DNA of 64,000 bases from Macondimonas sp035325645 (GCA_035325645.1 DAOKZK010000003.1:12171-76170), one strand, 5' to 3'. Numbered from the stretch's first letter, positions 37,370 to 48,557 are shown. The notes: generated by a model not told the origin, from the letters alone. Made by a program: numbers and translations.

Positions 37370-38395
37370 ATGACCCCATCGCCTGCTGCCCGACTTCGAC
37401 GCCCGCTGGTCGCTTCATTTCACCCTCTGACGCTGCTGGGTATCTGCGCATTCATGCTGGCGATGCCCGCCAGGGCCGAGTACCGCAGCTATCCCCTGCC
37501 GGCACCTGGCGACGCCGTGGTCGGGCAACTGCTCCAGTATCCGGCGCAGCAGGAGGATACCCTTTTGGACATCGCCCGTCGTTTCAGTCTCGGGCACGAC
37601 GAAATCATTCAGGCCAATCCCCACGTGGACAAGTGGTTGCCCGGCAAAGGCACGCCTGTGCTGCTGCCGACGCAGTTCATCCTGCCGCGCGGCCCGCGCC
37701 AAGGCATCATTCTCAATGCCCCGGAGATGCGCGTGTATTACTTTCCGCCGCCATCGAAGGGACTCGGACGGCAGGTCATCACCTACCCCGTCAGCATCGG
37801 CCGCATGGACTGGAACACGCCGATCGGCATGACCCGCGTCGTGCGCAAGGACAAGGATCCGGCCTGGTATCCCCCCGCATCCATCAAGAAAGAGCATGCC
37901 GAACGCGGCGATATCCTGCCGGACGTCGTCCCGCCCGGGCCGGACAATCCGCTCGGGCAGCACGCGCTGCGCTTGGGGTTTCCCAGCTACCTGATTCACG
38001 GCACCAACAACCCCTGGGGCATCGGCATGCGGGTGACCCATGGCTGTGTGCGCATGTATCCAGAAGATGTGGCGCAATTGTTCAATTGGGTGGACGTCGG
38101 AACGCCGGTCGAAATCCTCAATGATCCCATCAAGGTGGGCTGGCTGGGCGATGCGCTTTTTCTCGAGGTTCATGAACCGCTCGAAGAAAACAACACCAGT
38201 CCCGATCGTCTGTACGAGATGGCGATGCAAGCCATTTTGGCAGCCGCCGCAGATCGCCCCGTCCGCATCAGCTGGGCGCGCGTTCGGGAGATGGTCACGC
38301 AGCAGGACGGCGTGCCGCGCATGATATCGATTACCCCCGCATCGGCGCTGAGTGCGCAGACCCAGACCCAGCCGGAAAGCGCGCGGACCAACTGA
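37370..38395 (+). CDS. L,D-transpeptidase, YkuD/ErfK family
   Basis: This periplasmic enzyme of 341 residues has a signal peptide (LLGICAFMLAMPARA), a LysM-like segment (DTLLDIARRFSLGHDEIIQANP) shown here only in part, and a YkuD catalytic domain. The catalytic motif is HGTNNPWGIGMRVTHGCVRM, with the nucleophile cysteine. It makes meso-DAP cross-links or anchors lipoprotein to murein. ATG 37370 starts the signal peptide; 37322 is an alternative. An antisense extension of the parA frame runs through it and is not a gene. Confidence 0.92.
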   Translation: MTPSPAARLRRPLVASFHPLTLLGICAFMLAMPARAEYRSYPLPAPGDAVVGQLLQYPAQQEDTLLDIARRFSLGHDEIIQANPHVDKWLPGKGTPVLLPTQFILPRGPRQGIILNAPEMRVYYFPPPSKGLGRQVITYPVSIGRMDWNTPIGMTRVVRKDKDPAWYPPASIKKEHAERGDILPDVVPPGPDNPLGQHALRLGFPSYLIHGTNNPWGIGMRVTHGCVRMYPEDVAQLFNWVDVGTPVEILNDPIKVGWLGDALFLEVHEPLEENNTSPDRLYEMAMQAILAAAADRPVRISWARVREMVTQQDGVPRMISITPASALSAQTQTQPESARTN

Positions 38396-39316
38396 GCACC
38401 GACCTCTCGGTCTGAGTGGCGTCGCCAGTGCAATGCCCGGCGGTTCCTGTACAGTCGGGCCGCTAAAACATGGGTTTCGGGGGGATCTCTCATGCCCGGC
38501 GCCTGACACGGGCGCCGCGGCAAAACGGATCAGGTCCTCGGCAGGGTGCGGCAGCAGCTCGGCCGCCACCGCCGTCATGGCCTCGAAGGATCGCCCGCGA
38601 TCCCAGCGATGCACCGGCTCGCGCCGGGTCGCCGCCTCCCGGAAGGCCACACTGGCCGGGATGACGGCATCGAGGATGGTGATCCCGCCGCGGCTCTCGG
38701 CATAGCTCTCCTTGCGCAACTCGCCGGCAATGCTGCGGGCATCGCGCGTGCGGTCCACCCGGTAGATGACCCCGCGCAACGGCCCCACCGGCGCGCCCAG
38801 CGCGGCCATGGGGCGCAGCCGCTCCAGCATGGCCAGGGTGCCGCGCGCGAATTCCCGCGCCGACAGGATCTCGGGCGGGATAGGACTGACCAGCAGGTCG
38901 GCGGCCAGCACGGCCGCGTCCTGCAGCGGCCCCACCGCGCCCTGGGTGTCCACCACGATGAGGTCGTAACGCCCGTCGAGGCGGCGCAAGAGGTGGCGCA
39001 AACGCACCCGGCCGTCCGGGGTGTGCAGGATCCAGTTCTGCAGCCGCCCCTCGGGATCGTCGGAGACCACGATGTCGAGGCCTGCGAGGTGGGTGCGGCT
39101 GACGGCGCCCTCGGCGCTGGCATCGACGATCAGGCGGGTGAGCCCGCCGGCCGCGAAGTCCGCGATGGGGTAATAGCTGGAGCGGGTGGGCTGCGGGTCG
39201 GCATCGACCAGCAGCACGCGCTGGCCGATGTCCGCCAGGAGCGCGGCCAGATTGGCCGCCAGCGTGGTCTTGCCGACCCCGCCTTTGGTTGAAACGATCG
39301 TCAATGTCAGAGCCAT
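38396..39316 (-). CDS. ParA/Soj-like ATPase of integrative-element type, 3' end lost
   Basis: From ATG 39316 the frame has a deviant Walker A (STKGGVGKTT), LLVDADPQPTRSS and LIVVDTQGAVG. VHRWDRGRSFEAMTAVAAELLP fits the end of Soj proteins carried by PAPI-1/PFGI-1-like integrative conjugative elements. That homology ends near 38540. No in-frame stop follows; the frame runs on antisense through the L,D-transpeptidase gene to 37415. I read this as an element relic whose native end was deleted. The coordinates given stop at the neighbouring gene. It starts 105 bp from tRNA-Lys. Confidence 0.7.
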
Positions 39317-39420
39317 CGGACTCATCCCTGTGTGTTGTTGATTGACACCACGGGCGGGATTTGGGATGATCCTTGGCTTGTTTCGACTTTATCTCCTTGC
39401 CAAATTCTCCTGATCGTTTC

Positions 39421-39495
39421 GGGCCGTTAGCTCAATGGTAGAGCAGCTGACTCTTAATCAGTAGGTTCGGGGTTCGAGTCCCTGACGGCCCACCA
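39421..39495 (+). tRNA. tRNA-Lys (anticodon CTT)
   Basis: The gene forms a full cloverleaf: acceptor GGGCCGT pairs with ACGGCCC, the D arm is GCTC/GAGC, and the anticodon loop CTCTTAA gives CTT. The T arm has the TTCGAGT loop, and CCA is encoded. It appears intact, and lysine tRNA genes are common targets for integrative elements, which fits the neighbouring parA relic. Confidence 0.97.
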
Positions 39496-39662
39496 TCTTT
39501 CACCGTTCGCAGCTCTTGTCACGTCCTTTCCGCCCCGAAGTCGATCAACGGGCGCTTGACGAGCGTTTCCCGAGTACACGGCTCGGACACGCGCCGCATC
39601 CGGTGCAGGCCAATCACAACCTTGTGAGATGAGGGGAGCGGGAAACCACGGATGGCCCTGCG

Positions 39663-40847
39663 TCAGCCCATGCCGCGCGCCAGATCCCGTACCAAGTCGT
39701 CGACCGCTTCCAGCCCCACCGAAAGACGCACCAGCCCGTCGGTGATGCCGGCCGCCGCCCGGTCATCGCTGCTGAGCCGTCCATGCGTGGTGGTGGCCGG
39801 ATGGGTGATGGTGCTCTTGGTGTCGCCCAGATTGGCGGTGATGGAGATCAACCGGGTCGCATCGATCAGCCGCCAGGCCGCGGCCTGCCCACCCTCTAGT
39901 TCGAAGGAAACCATGCCGCCGAAAGCCGACTGCTGGGCAGCGGCGAGCGCGTGCTGCGGATGATCCGGCAAGCCCGGATAGTGCACGCGACTCACCCCCG
40001 GCTGTTCCTGCAGCCAGCGCGCCAGCACCAGTGCGTTCTCGCTGTGGGCGCGCATGCGCAGCGCCAGGGTTTCGAGCCCTTTCAGGAACACCCAGGCGTT
40101 GAAAGGACTCAAGGTCGGCCCGGCGGTGCGCAGAAAACCGAACACCTCCTTGCCGACGGTTTCGTCGTCCCCCACGACCGCGCCGCCGAGACAGCGCCCC
40201 TGGCCGTCGAGGTATTTGGTGGCTGAATGGACGATGAGATCCGCGCCGAGGGCGAGCGGTCGCTGCAATGCGGGCGTGCAGAAGCAATTGTCGACCACCA
40301 GCCGAGCGCCGACCGCATGCGCGAGATCGGCCAGCCGCCGGATGTCCAGCACCTCGCTCAGGGGATTGGTCGGGGTCTCGATGATCAGCAGCCGGGTCGG
40401 ACCGGCGCCGACCGCCTGCTCCCAGGCCGCGTAATCGGTGGCCGGCACGAAACGGACCGACACCCCGAAGCGTACAAGGTACTGGCTGAGCAGGCTGGTG
40501 GTGGTGCCGAACAGGCCGCGCGCAGCCACCACCTGATCGCCCTGGCGGAGCAGCGCCATGCACACCGCCAGGATCGCCGACATGCCGGAACTGGTCGCCA
40601 CACACGCCTCGCCGCCCTCCAGCGCCGCCAGCCGGCGCTCGAACATGCGCACGGTCGGGTTGGTGAAGCGGCTGTAGATGTTGCCGGACTGCTCGCCGGC
40701 AAAACGGGCGGCCGCCTCCGCCGCGCTGGTGAACACAAAGCTCGAGGTCGCGTAGATGGCCTCGGCGTGTTCGCCCTGATCGCTGCGCTCGATGCCGGCC
40801 CGGATGGCGCGGGTCTCGAAGGCGAATTCGTCGAATTCCTGCGCCAT
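39663..40847 (-). CDS. metZ: O-succinylhomoserine sulfhydrylase
   Basis: MetZ makes homocysteine directly from O-succinylhomoserine and sulfide, using PLP. This 394-residue Cys/Met metabolism protein has SRFTNPTVRMFERRLAALEG (20 residues), VVDNCFCTPALQRPL, and the PLP lysine in HSATKYLDGQGRCLGG. It lies 5 bp after purF, the order seen in Pseudomonas-like genomes. Confidence 0.94.
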   Translation of the reverse strand: MAQEFDEFAFETRAIRAGIERSDQGEHAEAIYATSSFVFTSAAEAAARFAGEQSGNIYSRFTNPTVRMFERRLAALEGGEACVATSSGMSAILAVCMALLRQGDQVVAARGLFGTTTSLLSQYLVRFGVSVRFVPATDYAAWEQAVGAGPTRLLIIETPTNPLSEVLDIRRLADLAHAVGARLVVDNCFCTPALQRPLALGADLIVHSATKYLDGQGRCLGGAVVGDDETVGKEVFGFLRTAGPTLSPFNAWVFLKGLETLALRMRAHSENALVLARWLQEQPGVSRVHYPGLPDHPQHALAAAQQSAFGGMVSFELEGGQAAAWRLIDATRLISITANLGDTKSTITHPATTTHGRLSSDDRAAAGITDGLVRLSVGLEAVDDLVRDLARGMG

Positions 40848-40852
40848 GGCCT

Positions 40853-42370
40853 TCAGATTCCGTTGTAGATCTCGATCACGGGGAAATCGGTGCCCGCGGC
40901 ATCCGCCCGGGAGTCATCCGAACGCTGCAGGGCAAGCGCGGCCAGATACTCGGGTGTGACATCTCCCGTCACGTATTCACCGGAAAAACAGGAACTGTCG
41001 AAGCGGTCGATGCGCTCGCCGTCCTTCTCCCAGCGCACGGCGCGCTCCAGATCCTCCAGATCCTGGTAGATGAGCCGGTCCGCGCCGATTTCGCGGCGGA
41101 TTTCCTCCTCGCTGCGGCCGTAGCCGACCAGCTCCGAGGACACCGGCATGTCGATGCCGTAGACGTTCGGATAGCGCACCGGCGGGGCGGCGGAGGCAAA
41201 GTACACCTTGTTCGCGCCCGCCTCGCGCGCCATTTCGATGATCTGGCGCGAGGTGGTGCCGCGCACGATGGAATCGTCCACCAAGAGCACGTTCTTGCCG
41301 CGAAACTCCAGATCGATGGCGTTGAGCTTCTGGCGCACGGATTTCTTGCGCAGCTGCTGGCCCGGCATGATGAAGGTGCGCCCGATGTAGCGGTTCTTCA
41401 TGAAGCCTTCGCGGTACTTCACGTTGAGGTGATGCGCGAGCTGGACAGCAACGGTCCGGCTGGTGTCGGGAATGGGGATCACCACGTCGATGTCGTGGCC
41501 CTGCCACTCGCGCTCGATCTTCTTGGCCAGGTAATCGCCCATCCGCAGCCGCGCCTTGTAGACCGAGACGTTCTCGATGATCGAATCGGGCCGCGCGAAG
41601 TAGACGTATTCGAAGATGCAGGGCGAGTGCAGGGTGTGTTCGGCGCAGACCTTGCGATGAATCTGGCCCGAGCGGTCGATGAACACGGCCTCGCCGGGTT
41701 GCACATCCGCGACCGGCTCGAAGCCGAGCACCTTCAGCGCCACGCTCTCCGAGGCGATCATGTAGCTCACCCCCTGCGCGGTTTCGCGCCGGCCGTAGAT
41801 CAGGGGGCGGATACCGTAGGGATCGCGAAAACCCACGATGCCGTAGCCCGTGATCATGGCCACCACAGCATAGGCGCCGCGGCAGCGGCGGTGCACCCCG
41901 GCCACGGCGGCAAACACATCCTCGGGCTGGATGCGGATCTTGCCCTGCACCTGCAACTCGTGCGCGAACACGTTGAGCAGCACTTCCGAATCCGAGGTGG
42001 TGTTGATGTGGCGCATGTCCTGTTCGAACAACTCGCGCTTGAGCGCCTCGGCGTTGGTGAGATTGCCGTTGTGCGAGAGCGAGATGCCGAAGGGCGAATT
42101 GACGTAGAACGGCTGCGCCTCGGCCGCCGTGGCGCAGCCGGCCGTCGGGTAGCGGGTGTGGCCGATGCCCATGTCGCCGAGCAGGCCGTACATGTGCTGC
42201 GCCTGGAAGATGTCGCGCACCAGGCCGTTGTCCTTGCGCAGGTAGAGCCGGTCGCCGTCGCAGGTCATGATACCCGCGGCGTCCTGTCCGCGATGCTGGA
42301 GCACGGTCAGGGCATCGTACAGATCCTGATTCACGGGCGCCTGGCCCACGATGCCGACTACACCACACAT
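40853..42370 (-). CDS. purF: Amidophosphoribosyltransferase
   Basis: PurF makes phosphoribosylamine from PRPP and glutamine, the first committed step of purine synthesis. The Cys2 nucleophile follows Met (MCGVVGIVG), so there is no propeptide. LQHRGQDAAGI and the PRPP loop VLLVDDSIVRGTTS complete the signature across 505 residues. It follows cvpA by 28 bp. Confidence 0.98.
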   Translation of the reverse strand: MCGVVGIVGQAPVNQDLYDALTVLQHRGQDAAGIMTCDGDRLYLRKDNGLVRDIFQAQHMYGLLGDMGIGHTRYPTAGCATAAEAQPFYVNSPFGISLSHNGNLTNAEALKRELFEQDMRHINTTSDSEVLLNVFAHELQVQGKIRIQPEDVFAAVAGVHRRCRGAYAVVAMITGYGIVGFRDPYGIRPLIYGRRETAQGVSYMIASESVALKVLGFEPVADVQPGEAVFIDRSGQIHRKVCAEHTLHSPCIFEYVYFARPDSIIENVSVYKARLRMGDYLAKKIEREWQGHDIDVVIPIPDTSRTVAVQLAHHLNVKYREGFMKNRYIGRTFIMPGQQLRKKSVRQKLNAIDLEFRGKNVLLVDDSIVRGTTSRQIIEMAREAGANKVYFASAAPPVRYPNVYGIDMPVSSELVGYGRSEEEIRREIGADRLIYQDLEDLERAVRWEKDGERIDRFDSSCFSGEYVTGDVTPEYLAALALQRSDDSRADAAGTDFPVIEIYNGI

Positions 42371-42398
42371 GTCAGGGTTCCTCGAGATAACGGAGCCA

Positions 42399-42911
42399 TC
42401 AGGCTCGGGCGCCTTTGGGCTCGGCGGGAAGCGGTGACGGGGCGTCCTTCGGCAGGCGCGCCTGCAATTGCGCCGCCAGAGGCAGGAAATAAGGCACGAG
42501 CGTCGAGCGGGCCCACCACTGCGACTGCGGCAAGGGCGTCAGCTGAGCGAGCAACACGCCCAGGGTGATCAGCGCCGTCGCGCGCAGCGCACCAAATCCC
42601 ATGCCCAACAGCCGGTCGACGCCGCCCAGTCCCAGTCGGCGGACCATCCGGCTCACCATCCGATTGATCAGTCCACCGATGATCAGCACCACCACGAACA
42701 GGAGCGCGCCGGCCGCGACGTGACGCAGGCCATCCGATGTGATCAGCCCCGACAGGTAGGACTGGATCGTCGCGGCGCCCCAATACCCCGCCGCCGCGGC
42801 CGCCAGCCAGGTCGCCAGGGAAAGGGTTTCCTGAATCAGTCCACGCAGCAGGGCAAGCCCGAGCGAGATGACGACAACCACCAGAATCAGGACGTCGATC
42901 GGATTGAGCAT
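42399..42911 (-). CDS. cvpA: CvpA family membrane protein
   Basis: This 170-residue protein begins with NPIDVLILVVVVISLGLALLRG and has about four hydrophobic segments, as in CvpA (colicin V production) proteins. RMVRRLGLGGVDRLLGMGFG is the conserved loop. It lies between the SPOR-domain gene and purF, its usual position. Confidence 0.93.
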   Translation of the reverse strand: MLNPIDVLILVVVVISLGLALLRGLIQETLSLATWLAAAAAGYWGAATIQSYLSGLITSDGLRHVAAGALLFVVVLIIGGLINRMVSRMVRRLGLGGVDRLLGMGFGALRATALITLGVLLAQLTPLPQSQWWARSTLVPYFLPLAAQLQARLPKDAPSPLPAEPKGARA

Positions 42912-42942
42912 GGCTGGATTCCGTCCGGAGGCCTTGCGGCCG

Positions 42943-43710
42943 TCATGGCGTAGGAACGACCCTGCCGTTCAGGCCCATCGACTGCTCGATCTGCAAACGC
43001 AGGGCTTCGGCATCCTCACGTCGAGCCAGTTGTCCGACTCGGACCCGGTACAGGGTCCGGCCATCGACGACGAGTGTGCTCACCTGGGCACTGTGCTGAC
43101 GCTGAACCAGCCGCGCGGCCAGACTCTGGGCGTTCTGCAGATCGCCGAAGCTGCCCACCTGCACCGTCCAGCCCGCCATCGCCACGGGCGCCGGAGCGGG
43201 CGCCGTCAGGGATGCCGGCTTGGCGGGAGCCGCAGGCGGGGCATTGCTGCGCTCGGGCGGCGCTGCCGGCCGCGGCGCCGCAGCCGGAGGCGATACCGGG
43301 GGATTCGGTGGAGCCACCGGTACAGGGGCTCGAGGCGTGGTCGCGGCCTCCCGCGGGGGCGGCGGCGCTTTTCGCACCGGCGGCGTCGACAGCTCGGCCT
43401 GCCTGGGGATTTCGCCCGCAGCCTCGTCCTCGCGCGGCGGCGGCTCGGGCATCGACGACGCCGGCGCCATGGCGCTAAGCATTTCAGCAGGATCCCGTTG
43501 CGACGGCTGCGCCGGTGCCGGCGGCGTCTCGCGGAGCGGCGGCGGTGCCAGTTCGATGGTGCGCATTTCGCGCCCCGGATCCCCGCCTGCCGCCAACGCC
43601 GGCGATTCGGTCGAAGCAGGCTTGCGCTCGAGCACCCAAGGCACCAGCACCATGGCGCCGGCCCAGAGAACCGCCGCTCCGACCAGTCGTCGCCTCAGGA
43701 TCGGATCCAT
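42943..43710 (-). CDS. SPOR-domain protein, DedD-like
   Basis: The 255-residue protein has a short N-terminal membrane helix (LVGAAVLWAGAMVLVPWVLE), a long proline/alanine-rich linker and a C-terminal SPOR domain (GWTVQVGSFGDLQNAQSLA and LYRVRVGQLARREDAE). SPOR domains bind denuded glycan strands at the septum. ATG 43710 has GGAG eight bases upstream; the frame opens at 43740. Its place between folC and cvpA matches dedD. Confidence 0.9.
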   Translation of the reverse strand: MDPILRRRLVGAAVLWAGAMVLVPWVLERKPASTESPALAAGGDPGREMRTIELAPPPLRETPPAPAQPSQRDPAEMLSAMAPASSMPEPPPREDEAAGEIPRQAELSTPPVRKAPPPPREAATTPRAPVPVAPPNPPVSPPAAAPRPAAPPERSNAPPAAPAKPASLTAPAPAPVAMAGWTVQVGSFGDLQNAQSLAARLVQRQHSAQVSTLVVDGRTLYRVRVGQLARREDAEALRLQIEQSMGLNGRVVPTP

Positions 43711-43747
43711 GCCGTCACTCCAAGCCACACGCATCACCAATGCGTGA

Positions 43748-45019
43748 TTATACGGGCTCGGGCAAGGCGAGGGCCACGGTGAGGAAGGAACCCGTCACGA
43801 CGACGCGGTCCCCCGGCCGGCTATCGGTCATGGCGGCGCGATAGGCGTCCGCAGGATGAACAAAGCGCTGGATCAGCGCGTCAGGAGCCAGTCGCTGGAT
43901 GGCGCTCTCGATCCATTCTGCCCTTCCGCCGCGCGGGCCGGGCAGATCCGGTACATACCAGCGGTCGGTGTGCGGTGCGAGCGCCGCAATCATGGCACCC
44001 GCATCCTTGTCCTGCAGGATGCCCAGGATCGTCCGGCGCATCCCGGACGCCGGCAATGTGACGAGATGATCGGCCAGTACCTGCGCGCCGGCGGGATTGT
44101 GCGCCACGTCAAAGATCCGGGTCACCGCCCCGGGACGATGGTCGAGCCGGCCGGCCAAGCGTGCCGCCCGCAATCCCTGTACCACCGCGGCACGATCCGG
44201 GCGCAGAGCGGCCGGCAGTTGCATCAGAGCGGCCAGCGCGCCGGCGGCATTGCGGTACTGATGCGCGCCGTGCAGCGCCGGTGGCGGCAGATCGGTCCAA
44301 TCGCCTGCAGCGCTGTAAAAATCCCATTGCCCGTCGCCAGTTTCACGCAGGCCAAAATCGCTGCCCGCACACCAGCGCGGCGTCCCCAGCCCATGTTGCA
44401 AAAGCCCGTCCGGGGGCGCCGGGTCGGCGCAGATCAGGGGCCGGGTCGCACGGCTGATGCCCGCTTTCTCACGTGCGATGCTGTCCCGGTCGGGGCCCAG
44501 CCAATCGGTGTGATCCAGATCGATGGCGGTGACGAGCGCAATGTCGGTATCCACCACATTGACGGCATCGAGCCGTCCCCCTAAGCCGACCTCGAGTACC
44601 GCCACATCGAGGTCCGCATGCGCGAACAGATCCAGCGCCGCCAAGGTGCCGAACTCGAAATAGCTCAGGCTGATCTCGCCGCGCGCCTGCTCCACCCGCG
44701 CGAAGGCGGCGCACAGGGCGGCGTCGTCCACCGGTACCCCGTTCAGACGCACCCGTTCGTTGTAGCGCCACAGATGCGGCGAGGTGTAGCTGCCGACGCG
44801 CCGTCCTGCAGCCGCGAGGATGGCCTCCAGAAAGGCCACACTCGAGCCCTTGCCGTTGGTGCCGGCCACCGTGATGACCTGGTGCGCGGGGCGCGGCTGG
44901 CCCATGGCCTCGTACACGGCGCGCACCCGGTCCAGGCCCAGTTCGATCTCGCGCGGATGCAAGCCTTCCAGATGGGCAAGCCAGCCGGCCAGATCGCGCG
45001 TGGACGCCGCCGCGCTCAC
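43748..45019 (-). CDS. folC: Folylpolyglutamate synthase / dihydrofolate synthase
   Basis: FolC adds glutamate to dihydropteroate and to folates. The 423-residue Mur-ligase-like protein has the ATP loop TNGKGSSVAFLEAIL, EVGLGGRLDAVN and HNPAGAQVLADHL. GTG 45019 overlaps the accD stop as GTGA. Confidence 0.96.
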   Translation of the reverse strand: MSAAASTRDLAGWLAHLEGLHPREIELGLDRVRAVYEAMGQPRPAHQVITVAGTNGKGSSVAFLEAILAAAGRRVGSYTSPHLWRYNERVRLNGVPVDDAALCAAFARVEQARGEISLSYFEFGTLAALDLFAHADLDVAVLEVGLGGRLDAVNVVDTDIALVTAIDLDHTDWLGPDRDSIAREKAGISRATRPLICADPAPPDGLLQHGLGTPRWCAGSDFGLRETGDGQWDFYSAAGDWTDLPPPALHGAHQYRNAAGALAALMQLPAALRPDRAAVVQGLRAARLAGRLDHRPGAVTRIFDVAHNPAGAQVLADHLVTLPASGMRRTILGILQDKDAGAMIAALAPHTDRWYVPDLPGPRGGRAEWIESAIQRLAPDALIQRFVHPADAYRAAMTDSRPGDRVVVTGSFLTVALALPEPV

Positions 45020-45885
45020 TCGGCCGGCGGCCCCGGCAGGCGCATGAAGATCCGCAGCACGCTGGCCAAGCGATCCCGCATCTGACGCCGATCCACGATG
45101 AAATCGACCGTCCCGTGCTCCAGCAGGAACTCGCTGCGCTGGAAGCCCTCCGGCAGGGTTTGACCGACGGTCTGCTGGATCACGCGGGGCCCTGCAAAAC
45201 CGATCAGCGCGCGGGGTTCGGCCACGTTCACATCCCCCAGCATGGCGAGCGAGGCCGATACCCCCCCGGTGGTGGGGTGGGTCAGCACTGACACGAAGGG
45301 CACGCCGGCCGCGGACAGCTCGGCCAGGGCCGCGCTGGTCTTGGCCATCTGCATCAGGGAGAACAGGTTTTCCTGCATGCGCGCCCCGCCGCTGGCAGAA
45401 AAGCAGACCAGCGGTGCCCGGTCGGTGAGGCTCTGCCGCGCGGCGCGGACGAACTTCTCACCGACCACAGCGCCCATCGATCCAGCCATGAAGCGGAAAT
45501 CAAACGCCGCTGCGACCACCGGCAGCTGCTTGAGCAGACCCTTCATGACGAGCAATGCGTCTTTCTCGCCCGTCGCCTTCTGGGCCTGCACGAGGCGATC
45601 CTTGTATTTCTTGCTGTCGCGGAACTTCAAGGCATCGACCGGCTCGACCCCGGCGAAGAGTTCCGTTGCGGTTTCGGGATCGAAGAATTGGGCCAGCCGT
45701 CGCCGCGGCTCGATGGGGCCGTGGTGGCCGCACTTGGGGCACACTTCCAGATTGCGTTCGAGCTCGGGCCGATAGAGCATCGCCTCGCAGGATTCGCAGC
45801 GATCCCAGATCCCCTCCGGCACTGCCCGCTTCTGCTCGCTTTCGGTGCGGATGCGCGAAGGCATCAGCTTGGTGAACCAGTTCAT
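45016..45885 (-). CDS. accD: Acetyl-CoA carboxylase carboxyltransferase beta subunit
   Basis: AccD, with AccA, transfers carboxyl from biotin to acetyl-CoA. The 289-residue protein has an N-terminal zinc ribbon (CESC and CPKCGHHGPI) and the crotonase-fold FSASGGARMQENLFSLMQM. GFAGPRVIQQTVGQ is typical. It overlaps trpA by 4 bp on one side and folC by 4 bp on the other. Confidence 0.98.
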   Translation of the reverse strand: MNWFTKLMPSRIRTESEQKRAVPEGIWDRCESCEAMLYRPELERNLEVCPKCGHHGPIEPRRRLAQFFDPETATELFAGVEPVDALKFRDSKKYKDRLVQAQKATGEKDALLVMKGLLKQLPVVAAAFDFRFMAGSMGAVVGEKFVRAARQSLTDRAPLVCFSASGGARMQENLFSLMQMAKTSAALAELSAAGVPFVSVLTHPTTGGVSASLAMLGDVNVAEPRALIGFAGPRVIQQTVGQTLPEGFQRSEFLLEHGTVDFIVDRRQMRDRLASVLRIFMRLPGPPAE

Positions 45886-46717
45886 GGTGCGATTCCTCCG
45901 GCGCGGGGCGCCTCATCCATGGCGGCGCGCAGCGCCCGCACCTGCGCCTCGATCTGTTGCGGCAGCGTGCCGGGCACGCCGCCGGCGATGGTCTTGACCA
46001 GCGTGCTGCCGACGACCACGGCATCTGCAATGGCGGCGACGGCTGCGGCCTGTTCGGGCCCTGAGATGCCAAACCCCACGCCGACCGGCAAGCGGGTCAA
46101 ACCCCGCACGACGGTGAGGCGCTCGCCGACGGCTTCCAGATCGAGACTCGCCGCGCCGGTCACGCCCTTGAGCGAAACGTAATACACGAACCCCTGCGCC
46201 TGCTCGCAGATCCAGGCCATACGACGGTCGGTGGTGGTCGGCGCCACGAGGAAAATGGGCGCCAGCCGCGCCTCACGCAAGGCCGGCAACAATCCCTCAC
46301 CTTCCTCCGGCGGCAGGTCCACGGTGAGCACGCCGTCGACCCCCGCGGCAGCGGCGGCCGTTGCAAACGCCCCGTAGCCCATGCGTTCGATCGGGTTGAG
46401 ATAGCCCATCAACACGACGGGTGTCTCGGCATTGCGCTCCCGAAAGCGGTGCACCAGATCCAGTACGCCCTGCAGGTTCATCCCAGCCTGCAGGGCGCGG
46501 CCGGCAGCCAACTGGATCGCGACTCCGTCGGCAACGGGGTCGGAAAACGGCACGCCCAGCTCGATGATGTCCGCGCCCCCGGCCACGAGGGCGTGCATGA
46601 GGTCCAGCGTCGTGACAGCGTCGGGGTCGCCGGCCATGATGTAGGTCACGAGCGCGGCCTTGCCTTGCTCGCGCAAGCTCGCGAAGCGCCGATCGATGCG
46701 CGTGAGTCGCTCGGAAC

Positions 46718-46721
<4 letters not shown>
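45882..46721 (-). CDS. trpA: Tryptophan synthase alpha subunit
   Basis: TrpA cleaves indole-3-glycerol phosphate and channels indole to TrpB. The catalytic glutamate and aspartate are in ELGVPFSDPVADG and LTVDLPPEEG. The phosphate loop GFGISGPEQA is intact. It is 279 residues and has ATGA overlaps with trpB and accD. Confidence 0.97.
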
Positions 46722-47918
<1,197 letters not shown>

Positions 47919-47938
<20 letters not shown>

Positions 47939-48557
47939 GTCTGACAGCCTCCATGAATTCCTGGATGCGCCGCGGATCCTTGATCCCGGGCGCGCTTTCG
48001 ACCGCGCTGCTCACATCCACCGCCCACGGATGAATGTGGTGGATGGCGGCACCGACATTTCCGGCGTCCAGACCACCGGCCAGAATCAGCGGCAAAGGTC
48101 GCTCGGCCGGAATGGCGTCCCAGGCAAAGCGCAGTCCACGACCGCCTGCCTCGCCCGGCGCATGGCTGTCGAGCAGCATCCCGCGCGCGCGGGTGTGTGC
48201 GCTGGCCTGGGCAAGGACGTCCGTTCCGCCACCACCCATGCCCAAGGCCTTGATATAGGGTCGACCATGGCGCTCACACGCATCGGGCGCTTCACGACCG
48301 TGGAACTGCAGCATGTCCAGATCGATCTCGGCCAGGATCGCGTCGACGAACGACGACTCGGCGTCCAGGAACAGCCCGACCACGGTCACGAAAGCCGGGA
48401 TGCGATGCGCCCAGCGCGCCGCGGCGGCGACCTCGAGATACCGGGGGCTGCCCGGATAAAACACCAGCCCGATCGCATCGACGCCTGACTCGGCCGCCCA
48501 CAAAGCGTCGTCGAGACGGGTGATGCCGCAGATCTTGACCCTCGTGCGGATCGCCAC
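47919..48557 (-). CDS. trpF: Phosphoribosylanthranilate isomerase
   Basis: TrpF catalyses the Amadori step of tryptophan synthesis. The 212-residue TIM barrel has VKICGITRLDDAL with the catalytic cysteine, LQFHGRE and LILAGGLDAGNV, then DVSSAVESAPGIKD. The start is a GTG at 48557 behind GGGAG. It begins the trpF-trpB-trpA-accD-folC run of overlapping genes. Confidence 0.97.
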
